Assembly (NCBI GenBank): GCA_966250015.1
Contig: CBINFS010000001.1
Coordinates: 232,065 to 296,064, forward strand
From: CBINFS01 sp966250015
Lineage (GTDB): Bacteria; Bacteroidota; Rhodothermia; Rhodothermales; DASSAV01
Direction of reading: 5' to 3'
Length of the DNA: 64,000 nucleotides
Shown in pieces: positions 1-9,701 of the stretch. Position 1 is the first letter of the stretch; each line of letters opens with the position of its first letter. Made by a program: the position numbers and the translations under genes. A model generated the notes under the pieces. That model ran no database searches and had not been told where the DNA came from. It saw nothing but the letters and a program-made list of their open reading frames with translations.

Positions 1-339
1 AAGGCCGATCAGCTCCTCCGCTTTTTCTCCGTCGTTCTGGGCTTCAGCCTGAAGAATGTCAGCCTGATACCGGTATATCCGGGCAATGCGCAGGAGAATT
101 TCGTTCTCACTGAGCGAATCGGAGGGGGTTACGAAACCGGAGTAGAGCTGCGGGAGCTGGAGCCCGGGGCGCTTTGTGCTTAAGGTGGGCAGGGTCTGGG
201 GGGGCAGGCTGGCTGCGCGATCTATCTGCTGGTTCGACCGGTTGCTGCGAGCCGTTGTGCGTGGGCTCTGGACCTGCTGTGCGAGGGAAGTTGCACTGGT
301 CAGTACGAGGGCGAGGGTCAGGATTAACGTTCGGCGCAC
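1..339 (-). CDS. Exported protein, N-terminal part only (runs off left edge)
   Basis: An open frame of 113 codons begins at a GTG at 339 and continues past base 1. A GGAG ribosome-binding site lies about 7 bases upstream. The first 20 or so residues form a signal peptide (two Arg, a Leu/Thr/Ala stretch, then SLAQQ). A Ser/Gln/Pro-rich segment follows, then a helical stretch ending in ARIYRYQADILQAEAQNDG. That layout resembles the leader of secreted LysM/lytic-transglycosylase proteins, but no catalytic domain is inside the window, so this is only a guess. The signal peptide and start are well supported; the function is unknown. Confidence 0.7.
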   Translation of the reverse strand, partial: MRRTLILTLALVLTSATSLAQQVQSPRTTARSNRSNQQIDRAASLPPQTLPTLSTKRPGLQLPQLYSGFVTPSDSLSENEILLRIARIYRYQADILQAEAQNDGEKAEELIGL

Positions 340-500
340 AAGATTCTCCGTTCCTAGTAGTGTGTGAGGATGTAAGTTAAAGGATAACTTTAACCACGCT
401 CGCTACGGGCGTACACGATAAGACGCTATGCCCATTTTTGCAAGCCTTTACCTTATTTCTGTTGCATAGCCTAAAGTGGCCGTCTTTTTCCCGAGAGGAT

Positions 501-2054
501 TTACAGCGGTATGTTTCCGTGCTTCTTTCTTGGATTGTTGACCACTTTATTTTCGAGCATTATCAGTCCGTTTATTAATCTGCGGCGCGTTTCTCGCGGC
601 AGGATGACGTCGTCGACGTACCCCCATTCGGCGGCCACGTAGGGGTTTGCGAACTTTTTGCGGTATTCCTCGACGAAGCGGGCCTCGGCCTCTTCGGGCT
701 TTTCAGCTTCGGCGATCTCTTTCCGGTAAATGATCTCGACGGCTCCGCGTGGCCCCATGACGGCAATTTCAGCCGTAGGCCAGGCGTAATTCAGGTCGCC
801 CCGTATGTGTTTGGAGCTCATCACGTCGTAGGCTCCGCCGTATGCCTTACGCGTGATGACCGTGAGTTTGGGCACGGTTGCTTCGGCAAAGGCGAAGAGC
901 AGCTTTGCCCCGTGCCGGATGATCCCGTGCCACTCCTGTGTGGTGCCGGGCAGGAAGCCGGGCACGTCCTCGAAAACCACCAGCGGAATCCCGAAAGCAT
1001 CGCAAAAGCGAACGAAACGAGCCCCCTTGACGGAGGAGTCGATGTCCAGTACCCCTGCCAGGACGGCCGGCTGGTTCGCCACGATGCCAACCGATCGCCC
1101 GCCGAGGTGTGCGAAACCTACGATCAGATTTTCCGCAAACCGGGGGTGGATCTCGAAGAACCGGCCGTCGTCCACGACACGCCGGATCACGTCGTGCATG
1201 TCGTAGGGCTTGTTGGGATTGTCGGGTACGATCGTGTCCAGCGCCTCGTCGGCTCGGTCCACTGGATCCGAGGTCGGGAAAAAGGGCGGTGGATCCTCAC
1301 AGTTCTGCGGAATGAAGTCGAACAGCTCACGGATTCCAGCCAGGCACGCCGCGTCATTGGGGTACGTGAGGTGTGCGACGCCGCTTTTCGACGCGTGTGT
1401 CGCCGCTCCTCCAAGCTCCTCGTGCGTGACCGTTTCGTGGGTAACCGTTTTGACGACGTTGGGGCCCGTGACGAACATGTAGGACGTCCCTTCGACCATA
1501 AAAACAAAATCCGTAATGGCGGGGCTGTACACGGCGCCCCCGGCGCACGGGCCCATGACCGCCGAAATCTGCGGAATGACGCCGGACGCGAGGGTGTTCA
1601 AAAGGAATATCTCTGCGTAGCCCCCCAGCGAGACGACTCCTTCCTGGATGCGGGCGCCTCCCGAATCGTTGAGCCCGATGACCGGTGCGCCGTTCTCCAT
1701 CGCAAGCTTCATCAGTCTCGTGATCTTCGCCGCGTGGGCCTGGCCGAGCGACCCGCCGAAGACGGTAAAATCCTGGCTGAACACGTAGACCGGGCGTCCC
1801 TTGATCGTACCGAACCCTGTCACGACCCCGTCGCCGTAAGGCCTGTTCTGGTCCAGGCCAAAGTCGTGTGATTGATGCCTGACGTACAAACCCAGCTCTT
1901 CAAAGGAGCCTTCGTCGAGTAGCAGATCGATGCGTTCGCGGGCAGTCAGTTTCCCTTTTTCATGTTGCCGGGCTATTCGATCCTCGCCCCCTCCCTTCAT
2001 CGCTTCAGCACGAAGACGCAGGAGGTCTCCTGTTGGTCCTGTCGGGTCGCTCAT
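501..2054 (-). CDS. pccB: Acyl-CoA carboxylase carboxyltransferase (beta) subunit, propionyl-CoA carboxylase type
   Basis: This subunit transfers CO2 from carboxybiotin to an acyl-CoA, most likely propionyl-CoA giving methylmalonyl-CoA. The 517-residue protein has the usual PccB length and both crotonase-like halves. The N-terminal half has the GGSLGQAHA and NDSGGARIQEGV oxyanion regions and GPCAGGAVYSPA. The C-terminal half has EDVPGFLPGTTQEW and ITRKAYGGAYDVM. I chose the ATG at 2054 because LRLRAEAMKGGGEDR then falls where family N-termini begin; a longer frame opens at 2126. No biotin carboxylase or biotin-carrier gene is adjacent, so the alpha subunit must be encoded elsewhere. Substrate preference (acetyl-, propionyl- or methylcrotonyl-CoA) cannot be settled by eye. 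Confidence 0.93.
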   Translation of the reverse strand: MSDPTGPTGDLLRLRAEAMKGGGEDRIARQHEKGKLTARERIDLLLDEGSFEELGLYVRHQSHDFGLDQNRPYGDGVVTGFGTIKGRPVYVFSQDFTVFGGSLGQAHAAKITRLMKLAMENGAPVIGLNDSGGARIQEGVVSLGGYAEIFLLNTLASGVIPQISAVMGPCAGGAVYSPAITDFVFMVEGTSYMFVTGPNVVKTVTHETVTHEELGGAATHASKSGVAHLTYPNDAACLAGIRELFDFIPQNCEDPPPFFPTSDPVDRADEALDTIVPDNPNKPYDMHDVIRRVVDDGRFFEIHPRFAENLIVGFAHLGGRSVGIVANQPAVLAGVLDIDSSVKGARFVRFCDAFGIPLVVFEDVPGFLPGTTQEWHGIIRHGAKLLFAFAEATVPKLTVITRKAYGGAYDVMSSKHIRGDLNYAWPTAEIAVMGPRGAVEIIYRKEIAEAEKPEEAEARFVEEYRKKFANPYVAAEWGYVDDVILPRETRRRLINGLIMLENKVVNNPRKKHGNIPL

Positions 2055-2347
2055 CAGATCGGCAGTTCGTGTGAGGGAAGTAGCATGCCGGCCCGCGCCC
2101 GATGACGGGGCACAGGCCATCGGCACACAAAAAATATTCCACCCGGACCGTTGCTACCCATCGATAGCTGTCCGGATTGGCTTGAGGTTACTCAGGAAGA
2201 TGATTCAAAACAGAAAACCGTCGTTTAAGTGTAATAATTCACACAGCCTCGATCATCGGTCTGCGGCTCATTACCCGGTCGACGAGTAACCCTTTCGTTT
2301 TCAAGGATTACGAAAGCTCGCCAGGAAATCGGAGTAGAAGGCCGGGT

Positions 2348-3658
2348 TTACACTCTACGAAAACGTTTTTCGACGGCATCCGTGAAGGCCACGGCCGTCT
2401 CGCCGTAAATGTTGACCTGATATTTCTTGAACACCTCTTCGGCAACAATTTTGGACGCTTCGGCCCAGGAATGGGCCTCGTGAAGGGACTTGAGCACCGT
2501 CTCGTAGGCTGCCTTGTTGCCTCCGAAGAGGTTTCGAATGAAGACGTCCCGGTTTTGAATGCCGGGTTCTCCCAGCACTTCGCGTTCGAGGGCGGCGAGA
2601 CCCGGATCCCCTACCACAGCAGGTTCGGACTGTTTACGGAATTGCATCCAGAGTGGGACTTTCTGAGGCTCTGGGCTGCCTTTCGGTGCAGGCGCGGGCT
2701 TCACGGGCGGCGTCTTCGCACGGTCAGCGGCAGCAACGGTTTGCCCTGACGAGGTCTTCTGTCGGAATTGCTGCCAGAGAGGGACGGCAGCTTGCGTTTC
2801 AGGGGCAGGGGACGCCGGTGGTACCGGGGCCGCCGGCCGCACGGGCTCCTGGACAGGAGGCAACGGCCTGGCCACCGGTTTTTCGACTTCAGGCTCCAGA
2901 GGCTTCTCGAGCAGACGCTTCAGCCCGGATTCGTCAAGGACGTGCAGGTTCTCTCGCTGCTGAAGCTCCCTGAGGCGCGAGACGATCGTGCCGGCTCCCT
3001 TGTTTTCAAAAAAGATGCAAAGCAGATCGATCGGGACGCCTGTTTCGGGGAAAACCTGCACCGTGCGCATGAACTCGAATGCAGGGTTCAAGAGCCGAAT
3101 CCAATCCTCGGGCGTGTAGTCGCTGGTCATCCGGCGATCGCTTCGCGTCAGGACCGAGGCAAAACGGCTTCGATCGATTTCGTGGAGGTTCTTTTGTTCG
3201 GCGTATGCCTTCAGGACTTCCCGGAGGTACGAGTAGACGCCGAAGTAAGCCATCCGCCGGTAGATCACCCGAATGGGCAACGGTCCGCTTTCGTCCTGAA
3301 AGACAAAATCGACCAGGGTATGCGTGGGCTGGAACAGATACGAAGTGACCTCAAAGATCGCCCGTTCGAGCTTGTCGGCCCACTCGTCCCGGGGAATCCG
3401 GGTGTGGGTCGAGAGCGCCTGCGTAAGGGCTTTGAAGGCGCTCTGAACTTCGGGATGATCGTAATCGAACCAGTCTGAACAGGCGGCCCGCAGCTCCTCA
3501 ATTTCCAGGTCCACGCTGCGCTGCATCGTCTGTACGAGGAAGTGAGACACGAGCCAGGGCATCGGCTCTCTTTCGAAACTCGATTTTGGATATGGCCGAT
3601 CCGGTGGATACAGCCCGATCAGACGTTTGAATATCAGGTTTGATACTTCGCGCAACAT
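2348..3658 (-). CDS. Conserved protein of unknown function with repeated PLWxQFR motif
   Basis: I do not recognise a named family. The N-terminal 240 residues look globular and mostly helical, with no signal peptide or membrane segment. A Pro/Ala-rich linker (about 254-335) follows, then a compact C-terminal region rich in charged helices (about 355-438). Two near-identical short motifs sit in or at the end of the linker: VPLWQQFRQK (about 294-303) and VPLWMQFRKQ (about 336-345). A repeated motif in a flexible linker suggests a docking peptide for a partner protein; this is inference. The first in-frame starts are a GTG at 3664 and an ATG two codons later at 3658; I use the ATG. Likely cytoplasmic. 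Confidence 0.85.
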   Translation of the reverse strand: MLREVSNLIFKRLIGLYPPDRPYPKSSFEREPMPWLVSHFLVQTMQRSVDLEIEELRAACSDWFDYDHPEVQSAFKALTQALSTHTRIPRDEWADKLERAIFEVTSYLFQPTHTLVDFVFQDESGPLPIRVIYRRMAYFGVYSYLREVLKAYAEQKNLHEIDRSRFASVLTRSDRRMTSDYTPEDWIRLLNPAFEFMRTVQVFPETGVPIDLLCIFFENKGAGTIVSRLRELQQRENLHVLDESGLKRLLEKPLEPEVEKPVARPLPPVQEPVRPAAPVPPASPAPETQAAVPLWQQFRQKTSSGQTVAAADRAKTPPVKPAPAPKGSPEPQKVPLWMQFRKQSEPAVVGDPGLAALEREVLGEPGIQNRDVFIRNLFGGNKAAYETVLKSLHEAHSWAEASKIVAEEVFKKYQVNIYGETAVAFTDAVEKRFRRV

Positions 3659-3953
3659 TGTCACTTCAACCGGTTAGTTTCCACTTCCGCATCGTAAGGT
3701 AAAGTTTCGCATCCATCGGTGCAGCCGTTTTGAACCCGATCGACCGTGAAGAACGGGTTGAACCCGCCCCTTCCATTTTGTAAAGAACGCGTAATCCGGA
3801 CGCACAGGCGACGTGACAGGCTTTCTCTTTTATAACATTCGGATGGAGGATAACGAAAGAATGTTTAGATTCAACGGAGAAACGTGAAGCGGGATGCGTG
3901 GGCTGGAATTATCTTGAAATAAGACAAGCATATCATAAAAAAGAGGAAGGGGT

Positions 3954-5057
3954 ATGAAGTGTATCGCCCTTAGCGTCAGGAAATACCTGGCCGTTTTTTT
4001 TGTGGTTCTGGGAGCCGGTCTGCTTTTCAGTGCCTGTGATTCGTCCGATCCGATCGATGGTGGCGTCGAGGTGACCGTGATGACGCGGAATCTTTACCTC
4101 GGTGGCGATCTGTTTACCGTCGTCGGAGCCACGTCTCCCACTCAGGTGCCGCTCCTGGTCGGACAACTCTGGCAGGCCATCGAAGCCAGCAACTTTGCCG
4201 AACGCGCGGAAGCCCTCGCCGACGAGATCGTCGAGAATCAACCGCACCTGGTTGGACTGCAAGAAGTCTCGCTTTACCGTACGCAAACTCCGAGCGACTA
4301 TCTCACCGGGAACGTAGAAGTCAATGCATCAACCGTTGCGATCGACTTTCTCCAGCTTCTCATGGATGCCCTTGAAGAGCGGGGTGCGGATTACCGCGTC
4401 GTCGCCACGTCAAACAACGCCGACGTGGAGATGCCCGCCGTTTTCAGCCTCACCCAGACGATGGACATTCGGCTTTCGGACCGGGACGTCATCCTGGCAC
4501 GGGGTGACGTGGAAGTCAGCGGCCCGGTGACGCGTAATTTTTCGTTGAACCTTTCCATCCCGATTGGAGGCGAAGGAGGGCCGACGGTGTCGTTCACTCG
4601 AGGCTACGGCCTCGTGACGGCGGTGGTCGACGGTGTCCAGTTTACGTTTGCAAACGCGCACCTCGAGGTCGGTGGTGAAGCAGCGTTTTTTCAGGAGGCC
4701 CAGGCTCGCGAGCTGGTGAACAACCTGCAATCGCTACCCGATCCTGTGATCCTCGTGGGTGATTTTAACAGTCCCGCCGACGGATCAGACACCGACTCGT
4801 ACGGTGTGCTGACCGAGCGATACACCGACGCCTGGGCGGAGCTTCAGTCCGCCAACGGATTTACCTGCTGCCAGGCGGCGGATCTGCGGAACACGACGTC
4901 GCAACTCGATAACCGGATCGATCTGATCCTCTACCGTGGCAACGTTGAGGCACAGGAAATCGATCTCGTCGGTGAAAATCCGGCGGATCGCACCCCTTCA
5001 GGGCTCTGGCCTTCCGATCACGCCGGCGTGGTGGCAACCCTCGTCATCACGCAGTAA
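3954..5057 (+). CDS. Endonuclease/exonuclease/phosphatase-fold lipoprotein
   Basis: A 367-residue protein with a lipoprotein signal: basic start, hydrophobic core and the lipobox LFSAC, so Cys at about residue 28 is probably lipidated. The rest is an EEP domain. Visible motifs in order are MTRNLYLGGDL, VGLQEVSL (metal-binding Glu), FANAHLEV, ILVGDFNSPAD and the terminal SDHAGVV, which supplies the conserved Asp-His pair. EEP enzymes are metal-dependent phosphodiesterases acting on nucleic acids, lipids or sugar phosphates; the substrate here is not predictable. A GAGGAAGGGG ribosome-binding site lies just before the ATG. It converges on msrAB with 23 bases between stops. Confidence 0.88.
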   Translation: MKCIALSVRKYLAVFFVVLGAGLLFSACDSSDPIDGGVEVTVMTRNLYLGGDLFTVVGATSPTQVPLLVGQLWQAIEASNFAERAEALADEIVENQPHLVGLQEVSLYRTQTPSDYLTGNVEVNASTVAIDFLQLLMDALEERGADYRVVATSNNADVEMPAVFSLTQTMDIRLSDRDVILARGDVEVSGPVTRNFSLNLSIPIGGEGGPTVSFTRGYGLVTAVVDGVQFTFANAHLEVGGEAAFFQEAQARELVNNLQSLPDPVILVGDFNSPADGSDTDSYGVLTERYTDAWAELQSANGFTCCQAADLRNTTSQLDNRIDLILYRGNVEAQEIDLVGENPADRTPSGLWPSDHAGVVATLVITQ

Positions 5058-5080
5058 GGCGGGGCGAAACGTCTCGGCGC

Positions 5081-6235
5081 TTATGATCCCAGGTTCGACG
5101 CCGGGATGAATCGCATCGAGATCGAGTTGACGCAGTGCCGTGTGTTTTTGGCCGTGAAGCCTTCACCCTCGAACACGTGGCCGAGGTGCGCTCCACAGTT
5201 GGCGCACAGGATTTCCGTGCGGCGGCCGTCTGCGTCCAGGGTGCGTTTCACGGCGCCGGGTATTTCGTCGTCGAAGCTCGGCCAGCCGCAGTGTGCGTCG
5301 AACTTGTCTTCCGAACGGTACAGCGGGGCATTGCACTGCCGGCAGATGTAGATGCCGGCCTCGAAGTGTTGGTCGTATTCCCCGGTGCCCGGGTATTCCG
5401 TGCCCTTATAGAGGATGACACGCGCTTCTTCGGGTGTCAGGGGGTTATAGTCGCCCTTCTGTTTTACCGGAGGCAGGCCGAAGGCGTCCTGTATGGATCG
5501 TTCTGGTTTCAAATCGTTGTCCTCGAATCTTTTGGTGTACACGTGACAGTACGGTAGCTTGCCCGTCTTCGCGTAGTAGTCCTGGTGGTACTCTTCGGCT
5601 GGCCAGAAGGTCGACGCCGGCTGGACCTGGGTGGCCACGTCGTAGCCTTTTTTCTCCAGGATGCGGATGAGCTCCTCTGCGGTCTCGCGTTGGGTATCGT
5701 TCAGGTAGAAGATGGCCGAGCGGTACTGCTCGCCAATGTCAGGCCCTTGCCGATTAACCTGCGTGGGGTCGTGTATCTCGAAGAACAGCCTCGCCAGATC
5801 CCGGTACGACGTTTTTCTGGGATCGTAAATCACTTCGATGGCTTCGGCGTGGCCGGTATTTTTGTAGCTGACGTCCTTGTACGTCGGGTTGTCGACGTGC
5901 CCACCCGTATATCCAACGCGCGTGGACAGCACACCCGGCGCCCGTTTGAAGTGGTACTCGACGCCCCAGAAACAACCCCCGGCGAAAATCGCCACGGTGG
6001 AGGTATCCGATGTACCGGCAGTTAGTTCGGGTGTGGGCGCCGTGGTCTGCGCCACGGCTACTCCCGGGCTCGATAGGGGGGCATACCGCGGGAAGTAGAA
6101 CAGCAGGACGGCGCCTGCACCTGCGATGGCCAGCGGGAGCACGGCCATTCGACCGGATTTGTTTTGCCGCTCGTACAGGGCGAGTACGAGAGCGCCCGCA
6201 ATGAGTATCAACAGCAAAATCAGAATCGGTTGCAT
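5081..6235 (-). CDS. msrAB: Membrane-anchored MsrA-MsrB fusion (peptide methionine sulfoxide reductase)
   Basis: One 384-residue chain carries both stereospecific methionine sulfoxide reductases. Two hydrophobic segments (about 3-20 and 31-48) and a Thr/Ala/Pro spacer precede MsrA, whose catalytic motif GCFWG has Cys at about residue 88. The MsrB domain follows with two CxxC zinc pairs (CRQC and CANC) and the catalytic RHCVNSISMRF. The anchor suggests the reductase domains sit on the membrane, probably facing the periplasm, where they would repair oxidised Met in envelope proteins. I start at the ATG at 6235, which has GGAGGGC about 10 bases upstream; an open frame continues to 6286. Reductant supply is not encoded nearby. 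Confidence 0.92.
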   Translation of the reverse strand: MQPILILLLILIAGALVLALYERQNKSGRMAVLPLAIAGAGAVLLFYFPRYAPLSSPGVAVAQTTAPTPELTAGTSDTSTVAIFAGGCFWGVEYHFKRAPGVLSTRVGYTGGHVDNPTYKDVSYKNTGHAEAIEVIYDPRKTSYRDLARLFFEIHDPTQVNRQGPDIGEQYRSAIFYLNDTQRETAEELIRILEKKGYDVATQVQPASTFWPAEEYHQDYYAKTGKLPYCHVYTKRFEDNDLKPERSIQDAFGLPPVKQKGDYNPLTPEEARVILYKGTEYPGTGEYDQHFEAGIYICRQCNAPLYRSEDKFDAHCGWPSFDDEIPGAVKRTLDADGRRTEILCANCGAHLGHVFEGEGFTAKNTRHCVNSISMRFIPASNLGS

Positions 6236-6622
6236 GGCCTTGCCCTCCAATCGTGATCGAACGCCCGGATGCGCCTGCCGGCTCACCAGACGAACTACGA
6301 CGCTTCAACGGTGTTGTTTCGGTCGTAAGTGTCCTAAAATGGGTCACCTACGCTATCGATCAGTTCAAGAGTTCGCAGGGTATGCCGCTACGTTGTCACC
6401 CCGTCGTGTTAGCCTTCCGTTTGGCCTGACTGGTTGTGTCGGAGACGTTCCGTTATCAGCCCGCTGTTACACCGCAAGTATGATTGTGGGGCAGCGCCGG
6501 TATTCCACAAAAATTATCGGTGTGGGTGAGACGAGCGTGAACCGGTACGGCCAATCATCCGTTTGGATAGGGGATTCTGAATAAGTGGAGAGCACAGCTC
6601 CTTGGAATATTTAGAGCTTCAG
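6236..6622. other. Gene-free divergent region between msrAB and uvrA
   Basis: About 390 bases separate the divergently transcribed msrAB and uvrA genes. It must hold promoters for both. I found no clear palindrome (such as a LexA-type box), no hairpin terminator and no convincing small gene. Confidence 0.5.
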
Positions 6623-9595
6623 ATGGACGAACGCATCATCATTCGAGGCGCTCGCGAGCACAATCTCAAAAACATCGACCTGGACATACCGCGAAACCAG
6701 CTGGTCGTGATAACCGGCCTGTCGGGTTCGGGGAAGTCGAGCCTGGCCTTCGACACGATTTACGCCGAAGGTCAGCGGCGATACATGGAGAGCCTGAGTG
6801 CGTACGCGAGGCAGTTTCTCGGGATGATGGAGCGCCCCGACGTCGATTTCATCGACGGTTTGTCTCCGGTCATTGCCATCGAGCAAAAGACGGTCAGCCG
6901 GAACCCTCGCTCGACGGTGGGGACCGTTACGGAGATCTACGACTTCTTACGCCTTCTTTTTGCGCGGGCGGGTACCGCGTACTCGTACGTCTCCGGCGCC
7001 CCGATGCGCAAGCAGTCCGACGACGAGATCATCGACGGCATCCTCCAGTTTCCGGAGGGCACCCGCGTCCTGATCCTTGCGCCGCTCGTGAAGGGACGAA
7101 AAGGCCATTATCGCGAGCTGTTCGAGCAGATCACGCGCCAGGGATTCCAGCGCGTCCGCATCGACGGGGAGGTGCGTGAGGTCACACAGGGGATGCGCGT
7201 CGACCGGTACAAGACGCACGACATCGAAGTGGTCGTGGACCGGATCGTGGTGAAGGAGGGCGTGCGGCCCCGCGTGAGCCAGTCGGTGGAGACGGCGCTC
7301 GGGATGGGGAGCGGGACCCTGATTGCCTGCGTCGTCGGCCTCCCGGAAGACGCTGAAGGAAATTTTCCTTCGGTGCCTTACGACGTCCTGTTCAGCCGGC
7401 ATTTGTTTAGCCCGGAGGACGGGATCTCCTACGATGATCCGTCCCCGAACACCTTTTCGTTCAACTCACCCTACGGCGCGTGTCCGGTCTGTAACGGCCT
7501 CGGCTCGCAACGCGAGCTCGACATCGATTTGCTTATTCCAGACAAATCGAAATCGATCGCGGAAGGCGCACTGGCCCCTATTGGCAAACCGCGGGACATC
7601 TGGATTTTCAGCCAGCTACGGGCAGTCGCCGACGCCTACGGCTTCGACTTCGACACGCCATTCAACCGCCTTTCGGAGGAGCAGCAAAACGTGATTCTCC
7701 ACGGGGCCGGTGACCGGCAGTTCGACATCGTTTATCACTACAAGGATCGGGAGGTTCGCTACAAGCATCGCTTCGGCGGACTTTTCGAACACCTGCACCA
7801 CACGTACGACAGCACGACGTCTCCATCGCAACGGAAGTGGGCCGAGTCCTACATGCGGGAGATGCCCTGCAAGGAGTGCGGAGGAGGCCGGTTAAAACGG
7901 GAGAGCCTCTCGTATAGAATCGGCGGGAAAAACATCGCCGAGCTGGTGGCGATGGACCTGACGTCGCTGCGCCGATTCTTCGACGACGTGGAGTTCAGCG
8001 AGCGGAATCGAATCATCGCGGAGCCGATCATAAAAGAGATCTGCGAGCGGCTCGACTTTTTGATCAACGTCGGAGTAGAGTATCTGAACCTCGATCGTCC
8101 GGCGCGGACGCTTTCCGGCGGCGAAAGCCAGCGAATTCGGCTGGCCACGCAGATCGGCACGCAGCTCGTCGGCGTGCTCTACGTGCTGGACGAACCGAGC
8201 ATCGGGCTTCACCCGCGGGACAACCATCGGTTGATCGAATCACTCAAGTTGCTGCGCGACCTCGACAACTCCGTGCTCGTCGTAGAGCACGACCGGGACA
8301 TGATCGAATCGGCAGATTTCGTCGTTGATCTCGGCCCGGGCGCCGGTGAGCGTGGAGGAGAGGTCGTTCGAGCGGCATCGCCGAAGGAGTTGCTGGTTTC
8401 GTCAAACGGCCACGTGGGCCTGACGGCCTCATACCTGAAAGGGGAAAAGCACATCGGTGTCCCGAAGCATCGCCGGCCCGGAAATGGCCAGCACCTGCGC
8501 CTGTACGGAGCAACCGGACACAACCTCAAGGGGGACACGCTGGACCTTCCGCTGGGCATGTTCGTCTGCGTGACGGGCGTGTCCGGATCGGGCAAGTCGA
8601 GCCTGATCAACCAAACGTTATATCCGATCCTGGCCGGCCGTTTCCACCATGCCCGTGAGGTCCCGCTGCCGTACGAACGGATCGAGGGACTCGAACACAT
8701 CGATAAGGTGATCGACATCGATCAGAGCCCGATCGGCCGTACGCCCCGGTCGAATCCGGCGACCTACACGGGTCTTTTCAGCCACATCCGCGATCTTTTT
8801 GCGCTTCTGCCGGAGTCCAAGATCCGGGGTTATAAGCCCGGCCGTTTTTCCTTCAACGTGAAGGGAGGACGGTGCGAGACGTGTAAGGGCGCCGGGATCG
8901 TAAAGCTGGAGATGAATTTCCTCCCGGACGTCTACGTCGAATGTGAGACTTGTCACGGCAAACGCTACAACGCCGAGACCCTCGAAGTCCGCTACAAAGG
9001 CAAATCCATCGCGGACGTTCTCAACATGACGGTGGCGGAGGCGCTGGAATTTTTCGAGAACGTGCCCAGGATCGAGCGGAAACTGAGAACGCTTCATTCG
9101 GTGGGGCTCGATTACATTCGCCTGGGCCAGCAGGCCACACGCCTGTCGGGGGGTGAAGCCCAGCGGGTCAAGCTCTCGAAGGAGCTCTCCCGTCCGGGCA
9201 CGGGGAAAACGCTGTACATCCTGGATGAGCCCACGACGGGTCTACATTTCGAGGACATTCGCCAGCTTCTGCTGGTGCTACAGGCACTCGTGCGAAAAGG
9301 GAATACGGTGCTCGTCATCGAGCACAACATGGACGTCGTCAAGGTGGCGGACTGGGTGATCGACATGGGTCCCGAAGGAGGCGAAGCCGGCGGCTCCATC
9401 ATCTTCTCCGGCACTCCGGAAGACCTGGTCAAAAGCGGCACCTACACCGGGCAGGCCCTCAAAATCGAGCTCGAACGATCGGCCTACGCTCCGTCCGAAA
9501 ACGGCATGGACGAGCTAATCGACCTCGATTCTCTGGTGGCTGACGACGAAGAAGCGGACGAAAGCGACCTGGAAGAGGAAGCCGAAGAAGAGTAA
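6623..9595 (+). CDS. uvrA: Excinuclease ABC subunit A
   Basis: UvrA is the damage-sensing ATPase dimer that loads UvrB in nucleotide excision repair. The 990-residue chain has two ABC ATPase modules. The first has Walker A GLSGSGKSS at about 32-40, zinc-finger pairs CPVCNGLG and CKECGGG, and signature LSGGESQRIRLATQ. The second has GVSGSGKSSL, the zinc finger CETCKGAG...CETCHGKR, and LSGGEAQRVKLSKEL with ILDEPTTGLHF. The start is the ATG at 6623 (MDERIIIRGAREHNLKNID), matching family N-termini; a TTG further upstream extends the frame by seven codons. The last 30 residues form an unusually acidic tail of Asp and Glu. It appears monocistronic. Confidence 0.97.
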   Translation: MDERIIIRGAREHNLKNIDLDIPRNQLVVITGLSGSGKSSLAFDTIYAEGQRRYMESLSAYARQFLGMMERPDVDFIDGLSPVIAIEQKTVSRNPRSTVGTVTEIYDFLRLLFARAGTAYSYVSGAPMRKQSDDEIIDGILQFPEGTRVLILAPLVKGRKGHYRELFEQITRQGFQRVRIDGEVREVTQGMRVDRYKTHDIEVVVDRIVVKEGVRPRVSQSVETALGMGSGTLIACVVGLPEDAEGNFPSVPYDVLFSRHLFSPEDGISYDDPSPNTFSFNSPYGACPVCNGLGSQRELDIDLLIPDKSKSIAEGALAPIGKPRDIWIFSQLRAVADAYGFDFDTPFNRLSEEQQNVILHGAGDRQFDIVYHYKDREVRYKHRFGGLFEHLHHTYDSTTSPSQRKWAESYMREMPCKECGGGRLKRESLSYRIGGKNIAELVAMDLTSLRRFFDDVEFSERNRIIAEPIIKEICERLDFLINVGVEYLNLDRPARTLSGGESQRIRLATQIGTQLVGVLYVLDEPSIGLHPRDNHRLIESLKLLRDLDNSVLVVEHDRDMIESADFVVDLGPGAGERGGEVVRAASPKELLVSSNGHVGLTASYLKGEKHIGVPKHRRPGNGQHLRLYGATGHNLKGDTLDLPLGMFVCVTGVSGSGKSSLINQTLYPILAGRFHHAREVPLPYERIEGLEHIDKVIDIDQSPIGRTPRSNPATYTGLFSHIRDLFALLPESKIRGYKPGRFSFNVKGGRCETCKGAGIVKLEMNFLPDVYVECETCHGKRYNAETLEVRYKGKSIADVLNMTVAEALEFFENVPRIERKLRTLHSVGLDYIRLGQQATRLSGGEAQRVKLSKELSRPGTGKTLYILDEPTTGLHFEDIRQLLLVLQALVRKGNTVLVIEHNMDVVKVADWVIDMGPEGGEAGGSIIFSGTPEDLVKSGTYTGQALKIELERSAYAPSENGMDELIDLDSLVADDEEADESDLEEEAEEE

Positions 9596-9701
9596 AAAAG
9601 GCGTTCGGATCTTCCATCGTGATCGTTTGTTTTCCCGGTTTGTCCCGGAAATGCGGGGGCGTCAAACAACTCTTTTCTGGTCGGTTAGCACGACTACACG
9701 G

